In this document: positions 17,896 through 26,381 of the stretch, piece by piece
How the letters are laid out: each line of letters starts with the position of its first letter
Numbering within the stretch: position 1 is the first letter of the stretch
Notes under the pieces: model-generated
What the model saw: only the letters and a program-made list of their open reading frames with translations
Database searches by the model: none
What the model was told of the DNA's origin: nothing
From: Rhodospirillales bacterium
GTDB lineage: Bacteria; Pseudomonadota; Alphaproteobacteria; SMXQ01
Assembly: GCA_018666775.1 (NCBI GenBank)
Contig: JABIXC010000015.1
Coordinates: forward strand, 1 to 55,385
Direction of reading: 5' to 3'
Length of the DNA: 55,385 bases
Translations under genes and position numbers: made by a program

Positions 17896-17921
17896 ACTGA
17901 TTTTTATGGTATATGGAACCC

Positions 17922-18641
17922 ATGACTGACCTGAATACAGCGACAAACGTGGAATCTTCGAACGCGCATGGCTATTTCTGCAAAGACTTGGCCTGTGTCA
18001 GGGGCGGACGGTTGCTGTTCAGCGATTTGGCATTTCGCCTGAAACCCGGCAGCGTTCTTTTTCTGACCGGCCCAAATGGCGTTGGTAAATCCAGCCTTTT
18101 GCGTGTTTTGGCCGGGTTTTTACCATCAGAACGCGGCCAATGCGGGTTTGAGTCGCCCGATTATTGGGGGACGGCCATCACGTATCTTGGCCATCATGAC
18201 GGGTTAAAGCCACTTTTGACGGTTTCTGAAACGCTCAATTTCTGGATCACCCTTTCCGGGCATCTAGACCTGGATGCCCCCGATGCAACGCGCCAACGGG
18301 TCCTGGAAGATTTTGGGCTGGCGCCCATCGCCGATTTGCCGTGCCGTTATCTGTCCGCCGGACAACGGCGCAGGGTAGCACTGGCACGGACCGGGTGCGC
18401 CGCCAGCACGCAGAGCGCCTTATGGCTTCTGGATGAACCCACCACCTCCCTTGATCGCGCCAGTATCCATGCCTTTGAAGCGGTGCTGGCGCGCCACCGC
18501 GAAAAAGGCGGCATGGCCATTATCGCCACCCATTCAGAAATCAGGGCCGACGACAGTGACACCCTTGAAATCGCCCGATTTAAAACCGCCCCGGAACACG
18601 ATCCCTTTTATCGTGGCCAAGACCTGGACATGGAAGCATGA
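17922..18641 (+). CDS. ccmA: Heme exporter ATP-binding protein CcmA
   Basis: ATPase of the CcmABCD complex, which releases holo-CcmE during cytochrome c maturation. The ABC domain shows Walker A GPNGVGKSS, signature LSAGQRRRVALAR and Walker B LWLLDEPTTSLD, with the H-loop in IATHSE. I favour the ATG at 17922 because GGAACCC lies just before it; an in-frame ATG at 17913 has no ribosome site. It heads the nine-gene ccm operon and overlaps ccmB by 4 bases. Confidence 0.94.
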   Translation: MTDLNTATNVESSNAHGYFCKDLACVRGGRLLFSDLAFRLKPGSVLFLTGPNGVGKSSLLRVLAGFLPSERGQCGFESPDYWGTAITYLGHHDGLKPLLTVSETLNFWITLSGHLDLDAPDATRQRVLEDFGLAPIADLPCRYLSAGQRRRVALARTGCAASTQSALWLLDEPTTSLDRASIHAFEAVLARHREKGGMAIIATHSEIRADDSDTLEIARFKTAPEHDPFYRGQDLDMEA

Positions 18642-19303
18642 ACCGGTTTGTTGCGCTTACCGCCCATGATGTGCGGCTTTCCCTTCGCCATGGTGCCGAC
18701 AGCCTGATGGTGATCGGGTTTTTTGTCCTGACGGTGACGCTGTTTCCCTTCGCCATCGGAAACAATCCAGCCCTTTTGACCCAAATCGCCCCGGGACTGG
18801 TCTGGGTGACGGCATTATTGGCCGCCATGCTGGCGCTGGACCGGTTGTTTCTGGCTGATTTTGAAGATGGCAGTCTGGATTTATTGGTCCTGACCGACAT
18901 GCCCCTTGAACTTATTGTTCTGGCCAAGGCATTGGCTCACTGGCTGGTAACGGGGCTGCCTTTGATTATTTGCGCACCTTTGCTGGCCTTTATCCTCAAC
19001 ATGGAGGCGGCAGGCTTTGGGGCATTGGTCATGGCTTTGGCGTTGGGCACGCCGACGCTTACCCTGATCGGGACCATTGGTGCGGCACTCGCCCTTGGGG
19101 CGCGACGCGCGGGCGTTCTCGTTTCGCTTTTGGTACTTCCCCTTTATATTCCAGTTCTGATCTTTGGGGTGGCCATGGTCGATGCGGCAATTTCAGGGTT
19201 TGATATTATTGCGCATGCCAGCGCACTTGGTGGTTTCTTTCTGGCGGCATTGGCGCTGGCACCCATTGGTGCAGCGGCGGCATTGCGCCAGGCAACACGG
19301 TAA
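18638..19303 (+). CDS. ccmB: Heme exporter permease CcmB
   Basis: Membrane partner of CcmA, 221 residues with about six transmembrane helices. The family segments FLADFEDGSLDLLVLTDMPLE and LALGTPTLTLIGTIGAALALGARRAGVLVSLLVLPLYIPVLIFG are recognisable. The start overlaps ccmA (ATGA) and the stop lies 17 bases before ccmC. Confidence 0.94.
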   Translation: MNRFVALTAHDVRLSLRHGADSLMVIGFFVLTVTLFPFAIGNNPALLTQIAPGLVWVTALLAAMLALDRLFLADFEDGSLDLLVLTDMPLELIVLAKALAHWLVTGLPLIICAPLLAFILNMEAAGFGALVMALALGTPTLTLIGTIGAALALGARRAGVLVSLLVLPLYIPVLIFGVAMVDAAISGFDIIAHASALGGFFLAALALAPIGAAAALRQATR

Positions 19304-19320
19304 GGGTTGGACAACAATTC

Positions 19321-20058
19321 ATGATTCATTTTCTTGCCAATCCCGCGCGGTTTTTGCGCATCGGTGCCATTGCCCTGCCCTGGATATGGACTGTCACTGC
19401 GGCCAGTTTTGGCGTCGGCCTTTGGCTTGCGCTGGTAACATCCCCTGCCGATTACCAACAAGGTGAAAGTGTCCGGATCATGTACATCCATGTGCCCGCG
19501 GCCTGGATGGCCTTAATGGTCTACACCCTGATCGCCGTTGCCTCTGCCATGGCGCTGGTATGGAAACACCCATTGGCCCATCTCATTGCCCGGGCAGCCG
19601 CACCCCTTGGGGCTGGCTTCACCCTTGCCTGCCTGATAACCGGCGCATTGTGGGGCCAGACCAGCTGGGGGTCGTGGTGGGTCTGGGATGCCAGACTAAC
19701 CTCCGTGTTGGTGTTGTTTTTTCTTTATCTTGGGCACATGGCGCTCAGCAACGCTTTTGATGACCCCGATCGAGGCAACCGGGCAGCGGCACTGCTGGCA
19801 CTGGTAGGGTTCGTCAACGTGCCGATCATAAAATTTTCCGTTGAATGGTGGGCAACCCTGCATCAACCTGCATCGGTGCTGCGCAGTGGCGGACCGGCCA
19901 TTGATCCATCCATGCTGTGGCCGCTTCTGTTGATGGCCATTGCATTTGCAGGATATTTTTTCGCACTTTTGATCCTTCGGGTTCGGGCTGAAATAGCCGG
20001 GCGCAAGGTTGAAACCCTGATGGCCATGCGTGGCGATGAAGCAGGAATGGGTGGCTGA
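19321..20058 (+). CDS. ccmC: Heme handling protein CcmC
   Basis: Binds heme at the periplasmic face and passes it to CcmE. The 245-residue protein has six transmembrane helices. The tryptophan-rich WWD signature is in TSWGSWWVWDARLTS, and heme-ligand histidines flank it (YIHVPAAWMAL before, WWATLHQPASVLR after). It belongs to the same heme-handling superfamily as CcmF. The next gene starts one base after its stop. Confidence 0.95.
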   Translation: MIHFLANPARFLRIGAIALPWIWTVTAASFGVGLWLALVTSPADYQQGESVRIMYIHVPAAWMALMVYTLIAVASAMALVWKHPLAHLIARAAAPLGAGFTLACLITGALWGQTSWGSWWVWDARLTSVLVLFFLYLGHMALSNAFDDPDRGNRAAALLALVGFVNVPIIKFSVEWWATLHQPASVLRSGGPAIDPSMLWPLLLMAIAFAGYFFALLILRVRAEIAGRKVETLMAMRGDEAGMGG

Positions 20059-20059
20059 T

Positions 20060-20263
20060 ATGGAAATGATTAAAAGTATCTTTCATCTATCGGGCTATGG
20101 CATTTATGTTTGGCCTGCGTTCGCCGTCACCTTTTTGGTGCTGGTCTGGATGGGGGTCTCGACGCTCAGGCGGCTGAGGAAAAACGAAGCAAACCTTGCC
20201 CGGCTCCAGAAAATTCGTGCAGAAATTCTTGCCAACCAAGCCGAAAGTGATCCCCCTCAGTGA
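20060..20263 (+). CDS. ccmD: Heme exporter protein CcmD
   Basis: A 67-residue single-span membrane protein that completes the CcmABCD release complex. SGYGIYVWPAFAVTFLVLVWMGV is the usual CcmD helix, with a conserved Tyr before it, followed by a charged cytoplasmic coiled segment (RRLRKNEANLARLQKIRAEI). The start directly after the ccmC stop is preferred over an upstream ATG inside ccmC at 20030. It overlaps ccmE by 4 bases. Confidence 0.92.
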   Translation: MEMIKSIFHLSGYGIYVWPAFAVTFLVLVWMGVSTLRRLRKNEANLARLQKIRAEILANQAESDPPQ

Positions 20264-20793
20264 GCGCCACGTTAGATCAGAACCCGCAGAAGAAACGCCG
20301 CCCGCCCCTGACGGCCAAACGCCGCAGATTGTATTTATTGATTGCAGCGGCCATCATCCTTGGGCTTTCCGTGACACTTATTCTTAATGCGTTTCGCGAC
20401 AGCCTTGTTTTTTTCTACACCCCAAGCGACATCGTCGGCGCAACAAAGAAGCCCGTGCCCCAAGACCGGATGATCCGCATCGGCGGTCTGGTGGAAGAGG
20501 GCAGCGTTAAAAAAACCAAAAATGCCGGCGTCAGTTTTGCCATCACCGATCTTTCAAACCGCATCGACGTTCGCTATCAGGGCATACTTCCCGACCTGTT
20601 TCGAGAAGGCCAAGGCGTGGTAACCCAGGGGAAATTTGGGCCAGATCAGGGGGGCAATAAAATGTTTATCGCCCACGAAGTCCTGGCCAAACATGATGAA
20701 ACCTACATGCCCAAAGAAGTATCCGATGCCATAAAAAAATCCGGGAAATGGCAAGAAGGCGGCAAACGCGCAACGCCTAAGGTCAGTAAATAA
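20260..20793 (+). CDS. ccmE: Cytochrome c-type biogenesis heme chaperone CcmE
   Basis: A periplasmic heme chaperone anchored by one N-terminal helix (about 23-43), 177 residues. The OB-fold domain contains RIGGLVEEGSV and ends in LAKHDETYMP. His145 is the covalent heme attachment site and Tyr149 the axial ligand, the classical HxxxY form. The start is GTG, overlapping ccmD. The stop overlaps the ccmF start (TAATG). Confidence 0.95.
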   Translation: MSATLDQNPQKKRRPPLTAKRRRLYLLIAAAIILGLSVTLILNAFRDSLVFFYTPSDIVGATKKPVPQDRMIRIGGLVEEGSVKKTKNAGVSFAITDLSNRIDVRYQGILPDLFREGQGVVTQGKFGPDQGGNKMFIAHEVLAKHDETYMPKEVSDAIKKSGKWQEGGKRATPKVSK

Positions 20794-22769
20794 TGATTGT
20801 TGAAATTGGCCATTACGCGCTGATCCTTGCTTTCGGGCTCGCCCTTGTTCAGGCCAGCGCGCCCTTGATTGGCGCGCAAAAAAACAATGCGGTCTTAATG
20901 GACATGGGGCGCATGGCCGCCATGGCCCAGTTCTTGTTTGTCGCATTAGCGTTTGCTGCCCTGACCCACGCCTTTGTCGTGTCCGATTTTTCTGTGGCCA
21001 TCGTGGTCGCCAATTCCCATTCTGCAAAACCATGGCTTTATAAATTGACCGGGGTTTGGGGAAACCACGAAGGGTCTATGGTTTTATGGGTTTTCATTCT
21101 GTCGCTGTTCGGCGCCTGCGTCGGCACCTTCGGGACCAACCTGCCACCAACCTTGCGCGCCCGCGTACTGGCCGTCCAGGGCATGATCGGGGTTGGGTTT
21201 CTGTTGTTTATCCTGACCACATCAAACCCGTTTTTGCGCCTTGATCCCGTGCCCGCAGATGGCCGGGGGCTTAACCCCATTTTACAGGATCCCGGGCTCG
21301 CCTTTCATCCGCCGTTTCTCTATCTCGGCTATGTCGGGTTTTCCGTTGCCTTTTCCTTTGCCATCGCTGCCCTGATCGAAGGCCGGGTTGATGCGGCGTG
21401 GGCGCGGTGGGTCCGGCCATGGACTTTGGCCGCATGGTGCGCACTGACCCTTGGGGTGGCGCTGGGCAGTTGGTGGGCATATTACGAATTGGGCTGGGGT
21501 GGGTTCTGGTTTTGGGACCCGGTGGAAAATGCATCCGTCATGCCGTGGCTTGCAGGAACGGCGTTGCTGCATTCAGCCATCGTTGTGGAAAAACGCAACG
21601 CCCTAAAAAGCTGGACCATCCTTTTGGCCGTCCTCACCTTTGTCCTGTCGTTGCTGGGCACCTTTATTGTGCGTTCCGGTGTTTTGACGTCCGTCCATTC
21701 CTTCGCCAATGATCCTGAACGCGGGTTGTTTATTCTGGTTCTTTTGATGATCGCTGCCGGGGGCGGCTTTGGGCTTTATGCATTACGTGCGCACAAATTA
21801 AAAAGCGAAGGCCTGTTCGCACCGATCTCTCGTGAAGGCGGGTTGGTGCTCAATAATTTGTTGCTAGGCGCTGCCTGTGCCACGGTTTTTATCGGCACCC
21901 TTTATCCGTTGTTGCTGGATGTTCTGGATGGGGGAAAGGTTTCTGTAGGACCACCCTTTTTTAACCTGACCTTCGCACCCCTTATGGCACCTCTGGTGGC
22001 CGTTATGGGTGTTGGGCCCATGTTGGCATGGAAGCGTGGCGATCTTGCCAGCGCCCTTTCACGACTGTGGATTGCTGCCGTGATTGCCGCGGTTGGTGGC
22101 ATTGCCATCCTGTTCATCCATGGCGGGCCGGTCTATGCCGTTATTGGGATTGCCTTGTCGCTGTGGCTGATTGCCGGGGCGATAACGGAATTGGCAACGC
22201 GCATCCGACTGTTCAAAATTTCCGTTACCGCCAGCGCTCGCCGCCTGCGCAACCTGCCCCTTTCTGCCATCGGCATGACCATTGCCCACGGGGCAGTGGG
22301 GATTATGATCCTTGGCATCACGGCCTCCAGCGCATGGAAAATTGAACGCATTCTGGTCATGAACAAGGGCGATCAGGTCACCGTTGCCGGATATACCATC
22401 AAAATGGGGGGGGTCAATAATGTGCCCGGCCCCAATTATCTGGCGCAACGCGCAACCCTAACGGTGACCCGTTCAGAGCGCCCGGTAACGACCATGTTCC
22501 CGGAAAAACGGCGCTTTAAAAATCCGGTTCAGACAACCACAGAAGCCGCCATTTACACCACCGGGTTTGCCGATCTTTACATTGCACTCGGCGATCAACA
22601 GGTACCAAAAGCTGGCTCAACTGCCAAGGCAGGGTGGGTCGTTCGCGTCTATTATAATCCGCTGGTCCCCTGGATTTGGATTGGGGCAATCTTCATGATG
22701 CTGGGCGGGTTGGTGTCTCTTGCAGATCGCCGCCACCGGGTTGGCGCGCCCACACGGGCGGCATCGTAA
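20793..22769 (+). CDS. ccmF: Cytochrome c heme lyase subunit CcmF
   Basis: Core of the heme ligation complex, 658 residues with about 15 transmembrane helices. Marks are WGNHEGSMVLWV near residue 90, the WWD domain YYELGWGGFWFWDPVEN near 235, and a large C-terminal periplasmic loop after TSSAWK. Heme-ligand histidines are in LAFHPPFLYLG and SVHSFANDP. It overlaps ccmE and ccmG by single bases, indicating coupled translation. Confidence 0.96.
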   Translation: MIVEIGHYALILAFGLALVQASAPLIGAQKNNAVLMDMGRMAAMAQFLFVALAFAALTHAFVVSDFSVAIVVANSHSAKPWLYKLTGVWGNHEGSMVLWVFILSLFGACVGTFGTNLPPTLRARVLAVQGMIGVGFLLFILTTSNPFLRLDPVPADGRGLNPILQDPGLAFHPPFLYLGYVGFSVAFSFAIAALIEGRVDAAWARWVRPWTLAAWCALTLGVALGSWWAYYELGWGGFWFWDPVENASVMPWLAGTALLHSAIVVEKRNALKSWTILLAVLTFVLSLLGTFIVRSGVLTSVHSFANDPERGLFILVLLMIAAGGGFGLYALRAHKLKSEGLFAPISREGGLVLNNLLLGAACATVFIGTLYPLLLDVLDGGKVSVGPPFFNLTFAPLMAPLVAVMGVGPMLAWKRGDLASALSRLWIAAVIAAVGGIAILFIHGGPVYAVIGIALSLWLIAGAITELATRIRLFKISVTASARRLRNLPLSAIGMTIAHGAVGIMILGITASSAWKIERILVMNKGDQVTVAGYTIKMGGVNNVPGPNYLAQRATLTVTRSERPVTTMFPEKRRFKNPVQTTTEAAIYTTGFADLYIALGDQQVPKAGSTAKAGWVVRVYYNPLVPWIWIGAIFMMLGGLVSLADRRHRVGAPTRAAS

Positions 22770-23296
22770 TGAACCGCTTTATTTATATTTTACCGGTCTT
22801 TTTTGTTAGCTTGCTGGCCGCCGTCTTTTGGCAAGGCCTGAAGCATGACCCGTCTAAAATTCCAACGCCAATGATTGACAAACCCGTGCCAAAATTTCGC
22901 GCACCCACCCTGTATGGCAAAGGTGAAATAAGCAACGCTGTCCTTAAGGGTCAGGTCACGGTGTTTAACGTGTTCGCATCGTGGTGCATTCCGTGTCGTG
23001 CAGAACACCCCATTCTTATGACCATCGCCAAATCGGGCAAGGCACGGGTGATTGGGTTGAATTACAAAAACAAACCGGCAGAGGCAAAAAGCTGGCTCAA
23101 GCAACTGGGCAATCCCTATGAAAAGATCGCCACCGATGCCAAGGGCCGCATTGCCATCGACTGGGGTGTATACGGGGTGCCGGAAACCTTCATCATCGAT
23201 AAACTGGGGCGCATCCGGTACAAGCATGTTGGACCGATCATGCCCTTCCAGTATGAAAAAACCATCAAACCCCTGCTTGATCGGCTGGCGCGATGA
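22769..23296 (+). CDS. ccmG: Periplasmic thiol:disulfide oxidoreductase CcmG (DsbE)
   Basis: Reduces the CXXCH cysteines of apocytochrome c. The 175-residue protein has an N-terminal anchor helix and a thioredoxin fold with WCIPC (Cys73, Cys76) and the cis-Pro in GVPETFIID. The ATG at 22769 overlaps the ccmF stop (TAATG); an earlier in-frame codon lies inside ccmF. It overlaps ccmH by 4 bases. Confidence 0.95.
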   Translation: MNRFIYILPVFFVSLLAAVFWQGLKHDPSKIPTPMIDKPVPKFRAPTLYGKGEISNAVLKGQVTVFNVFASWCIPCRAEHPILMTIAKSGKARVIGLNYKNKPAEAKSWLKQLGNPYEKIATDAKGRIAIDWGVYGVPETFIIDKLGRIRYKHVGPIMPFQYEKTIKPLLDRLAR

Positions 23297-23772
23297 AACA
23301 GAAAATTATCTGCCTTGTGTTGGGCCTATTTACATTGATGGCCAGTGCCACGATCCAACCCACATTTGCCGTGACCCCCGATGAAGTTTTATCCAACCCG
23401 GCATTAGAGGCCCGCGCGCGCGCGCTTTCGAAAAATTTGCGGTGTCTGGTCTGCCAGAACCAATCCATTGATGACAGCGATGCCGATCTGGCCCGCGACC
23501 TGCGCATTCTTGTCCGCGAACGGTTGGCCAATGGCGACACCGATCAACAGGTTCTGAATTTTTTGACCGCACGCTATGGCGATTTCGTCTTGCTAAAACC
23601 CCCGGTTAAACCCGCAACCTGGGCCTTGTGGTTTGGGCCCTTATTGGTCTTGGGTATAGCCATCCTTGGTATTGTCATCCGCTTGCGCCGAAAGGCCCGT
23701 GTTGATGCCCCCGCCCTTTCGCCTGAGGAACAGGCCGCTTTGAAACGCCTTATGGATAAGGGGCCATCATGA
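23293..23772 (+). CDS. ccmH: Cytochrome c-type biogenesis protein CcmH (CycL)
   Basis: A thiol oxidoreductase subunit of the heme lyase complex, 159 residues, with a signal peptide (cut near PTFAV). The redox motif LRCLVCQ holds Cys51 and Cys54, followed by DSDADLARDLR. One transmembrane helix lies near 112-132, with a short cytoplasmic tail. It is the short form, with no TPR domain; CcmI supplies that from the next gene. Confidence 0.95.
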   Translation: MKQKIICLVLGLFTLMASATIQPTFAVTPDEVLSNPALEARARALSKNLRCLVCQNQSIDDSDADLARDLRILVRERLANGDTDQQVLNFLTARYGDFVLLKPPVKPATWALWFGPLLVLGIAILGIVIRLRRKARVDAPALSPEEQAALKRLMDKGPS

Positions 23773-24659
23773 GCATCATTTTATTTCTTGCCCTTTGCGC
23801 CATGGCATTGATCGCTGGCGGTTTTGTCCTCGCCCCCCTGTTCAAGCGCCTGCCGCCGGTTGGTAAACGGGCCGCCTATGACCAGATGGTCTTCCGCGAT
23901 CAATTGGCAGAACTGGAACATGATCTGGACCGGGGCGTGATCAATGCTGCTCAGGGTGAAGCGGCACAGGCGGAAATCGGGCGCAGGCTTCTTGCCGCAT
24001 CCAAAGAGGCGGAACACCTGGAATCCGAACGCCATGAATCTAAACCAGCATCAGGGCGTGCGCTAACATTTGGTTTTGCATCACTGGCCATCGTGGTGCC
24101 AATTTTATGCGGTGTTTTCTATCTGTTTATTGGCAGCCCTAACCAACCGGGGCTGCCCTTCGCGGAACGCAGGGCAGAAAATACCGGCCCGGAAATGACC
24201 CTGGAGAAATTTGCAAAAATTATCTCCATGGTGGCGCGCGGCGTGGAAATGAAACCCAATGAAATTGCCGGGTGGAAAATTCTCTCAACCGGCTACCTGC
24301 GATTGGGGCGCGATGGGGATGCAGAAAAGGCATTAAGCCGCGCCCTGGAGCTCGCCAAAGGCAACGCAGTCGAGGCCGCCACCATTGCTGCCAATTTCGG
24401 CGAAGCCTTGGTTGCACGCGAAAATGGCCAGATCACCCCACGAGCCCAGCGCGCGTTTGAACGCGCCCAGGGGCTTTCTCCAAAATTGCCAAAGCCACGT
24501 TATTATTTAGGCTTGGCCCTGTTACAAAGTGGCGATGCTAAAAGCGCGCTAGCACTTTGGACCCAGCTTGCCGCCGAAGCCCCCCCCAATGCCCCCTGGC
24601 TGGGCATTTTGAAAAAACGCATTGAGCGCATCAAGAAAGAAAGACCCCAAACGCCATAA
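23769..24659 (+). CDS. ccmI: Cytochrome c-type biogenesis protein CcmI (CycH)
   Basis: Apocytochrome chaperone of the heme lyase complex, 296 residues. An N-terminal helix, a Leu-rich cytoplasmic region (DQLAELEHDLDRGVI, a family mark) and a second helix near 100-120 are followed by a periplasmic TPR domain (AGWKILSTGYLRLGRDGDAEKALSRALEL, then PRYYLGLALLQSGDAKSALALW). It is the last gene of the operon and ends 47 bases from a convergent gene. A small CGGGC/GCCCG hairpin at 24687-24700 sits in that gap. Confidence 0.93.
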   Translation: MSIILFLALCAMALIAGGFVLAPLFKRLPPVGKRAAYDQMVFRDQLAELEHDLDRGVINAAQGEAAQAEIGRRLLAASKEAEHLESERHESKPASGRALTFGFASLAIVVPILCGVFYLFIGSPNQPGLPFAERRAENTGPEMTLEKFAKIISMVARGVEMKPNEIAGWKILSTGYLRLGRDGDAEKALSRALELAKGNAVEAATIAANFGEALVARENGQITPRAQRAFERAQGLSPKLPKPRYYLGLALLQSGDAKSALALWTQLAAEAPPNAPWLGILKKRIERIKKERPQTP

Positions 24660-24706
24660 AACCGGTGATGTGCTGTTTATGTTTTCCGGGCAAGGGCCCG
24701 CAATCC

Positions 24707-26296
24707 TCAAAGCCCCTGCAATATCTGGGTCCGTTTTGTGGCGGCTTCTTTCTTGGTAATCAGGCCTTTTTGAAGCATTGCTTTCAAACGCTTAAGCCGC
24801 ACCTCCATTGTTTGTTTTGATGCCGGGTTTGGCTGGCGTTTTACAGGCAAATTGGGCGCTGTGTCAGGGGCCATTTTTTTAGGCCTGAATGAACGCCCGC
24901 GCATAACCGGTTTGGCCAGCGATAACATAAGCGGCTGGTCAACCCCGGGCCGCCCCGGAATTTTAGCCATGCGCCGATAGGCCATGATGGCATCGCGGGT
25001 TTTATTGACCATCTTTCCATTGGCGGCGCCTGGCTTATAACCCCGGTTTTTCAGGGCATTTTGCGCCATTCGGATAAGGGATGCTTTGGCATATTTCGAG
25101 CCCCGCCCCACGGCACGGAATAAAATCTTGATGCCTTTTTTCCGGTTCTGGCGCAGCCCGGTGCCATAGTAAAACGCCCGGCCAATCGCAACCTCGGCAT
25201 TGAGATTTCCCGCCGCCGCCGATTTAGCGTAAAGAAGTACTGCAAGCTTTCGATTGCGCTTAATTCCCCCCCGACCATTATGATAGATGTAGCCAACATA
25301 TAATTGGGCCTTAGCACGAATGGGCGTGAGTCCTGTGCGCACAAGAGGTGCCAAATATTTCAAAGCCAAACGGTAATTCCGCGCACCATATGCACGATGG
25401 CCCAGATTAGAAAAATCTTTGGGTGATGCCTTTACAAGGCGGGCAAAGTTAGCGCGCGCAACCGATGCCTTGGTCCGAAGTTTTCTTATAATCCCGTGAG
25501 GAACAACCCATCCAAGAACCGGAGAATAATAAAATTTTGATTTTTGAACATTGGGCTTGGGCTTGATGTTTTTGCGTGCCTTAGGTTCTGGATAGGTTTT
25601 TCTTTTGGTTTTTTTTATGCGGTAAATATAACCCGAAGCCTGTGGCCAACGTTTGGCAAGCCCCTTGAATTTTGCTGCATCCCAGCGCGCCACAACTTCC
25701 CAAGTCACGAGCCAGCGGGTGATGGAAGCCGTGCGTCGGGGTTCTTGCCTTTTTTTACTCTTATAAATGCTGCCTTGTTTTCGCGTATAGGCAATAACCA
25801 TCTTGTTGCCGAGTTTTAAGGGAAATAATTTTCCCTGCACCTCATCAATGCTGGTGATCCGGCTGGCGGTAGAATGAGAGCTTTCATACTTCCCCGCATA
25901 ATATGTTGTGGCTGCCCCCCGCCGGGCAAAGACGATCCCGGCTTTATAGATTTCTTGGTAGGTTGTCTTCCCCGTCCAGGCCCCAGGGGTGCCAGAAAAT
26001 TCTTTATAACGATATGTGATGAAGGGGCCCTTGGGTTCGAAACGATCTCGGATTTTGGTCACACCGCCTCTTCCCACGCCCTTTTTTGGTTTCCAATTTT
26101 TTCTGGTCCTCACATATGTGACGGCAACATCAGGCCAGTTTTGAAATGCCGGATGGTTTTGGACGGCGCGCACCACCGGTGCGGGAACACCAAAGGCTTT
26201 TTTCGTGCCCTCCAATGCATAAGCCGGTCCGGTGAAAAATCCCGCCAGCAATGAAAATGCGAAAGCCGCAAGGTCGATCATCTTAATATTTTTCAT
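24707..26296 (-). CDS. Exported Sel1-repeat protein with C-terminal SHOCT-like segment
   Basis: A 529-residue basic exported protein. A signal peptide ends near GPAYALEG. About 250 residues with no family I recognise follow, rich in Lys, Arg and Tyr. Then Sel1/TPR-like repeats appear at about 290-420 (AKAQLYVGYIYHNGRGGIKRNRKLAVLLYAKSAAAGN, then AEVAIGRAFYYGTGLRQNRKKGIKIL). The last 30 residues (RLKRLKAMLQKGLITKKEAATKRTQIL) resemble a SHOCT oligomerisation motif. Sel1 repeats mediate protein contacts. The start at 26296 is chosen to give a proper signal peptide; the frame extends to 26344. It follows another exported basic protein gene on the same strand. Function unknown. Confidence 0.75.
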   Translation of the reverse strand: MKNIKMIDLAAFAFSLLAGFFTGPAYALEGTKKAFGVPAPVVRAVQNHPAFQNWPDVAVTYVRTRKNWKPKKGVGRGGVTKIRDRFEPKGPFITYRYKEFSGTPGAWTGKTTYQEIYKAGIVFARRGAATTYYAGKYESSHSTASRITSIDEVQGKLFPLKLGNKMVIAYTRKQGSIYKSKKRQEPRRTASITRWLVTWEVVARWDAAKFKGLAKRWPQASGYIYRIKKTKRKTYPEPKARKNIKPKPNVQKSKFYYSPVLGWVVPHGIIRKLRTKASVARANFARLVKASPKDFSNLGHRAYGARNYRLALKYLAPLVRTGLTPIRAKAQLYVGYIYHNGRGGIKRNRKLAVLLYAKSAAAGNLNAEVAIGRAFYYGTGLRQNRKKGIKILFRAVGRGSKYAKASLIRMAQNALKNRGYKPGAANGKMVNKTRDAIMAYRRMAKIPGRPGVDQPLMLSLAKPVMRGRSFRPKKMAPDTAPNLPVKRQPNPASKQTMEVRLKRLKAMLQKGLITKKEAATKRTQILQGL

Positions 26297-26381
26297 GCGC
26301 GTATCTGGCCCCTCAATGCTTGCTGCAATTAAAGGTCGTGCCATTAAAATTTGACGCGTGATGGGGCCAGGTGCAGGCCCC

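Noticed and set aside
17536-17921. SRP RNA, 6S RNA or tmRNA
   Set aside because: No GGAAG-type SRP loop, no long 6S-like rod with a central bubble and no tRNA-like ends were found.
22676-22768. Upstream start for ccmG
   Set aside because: It lies inside ccmF. The ATG at 22769 gives the usual anchor and the TAATG coupling seen across the operon.
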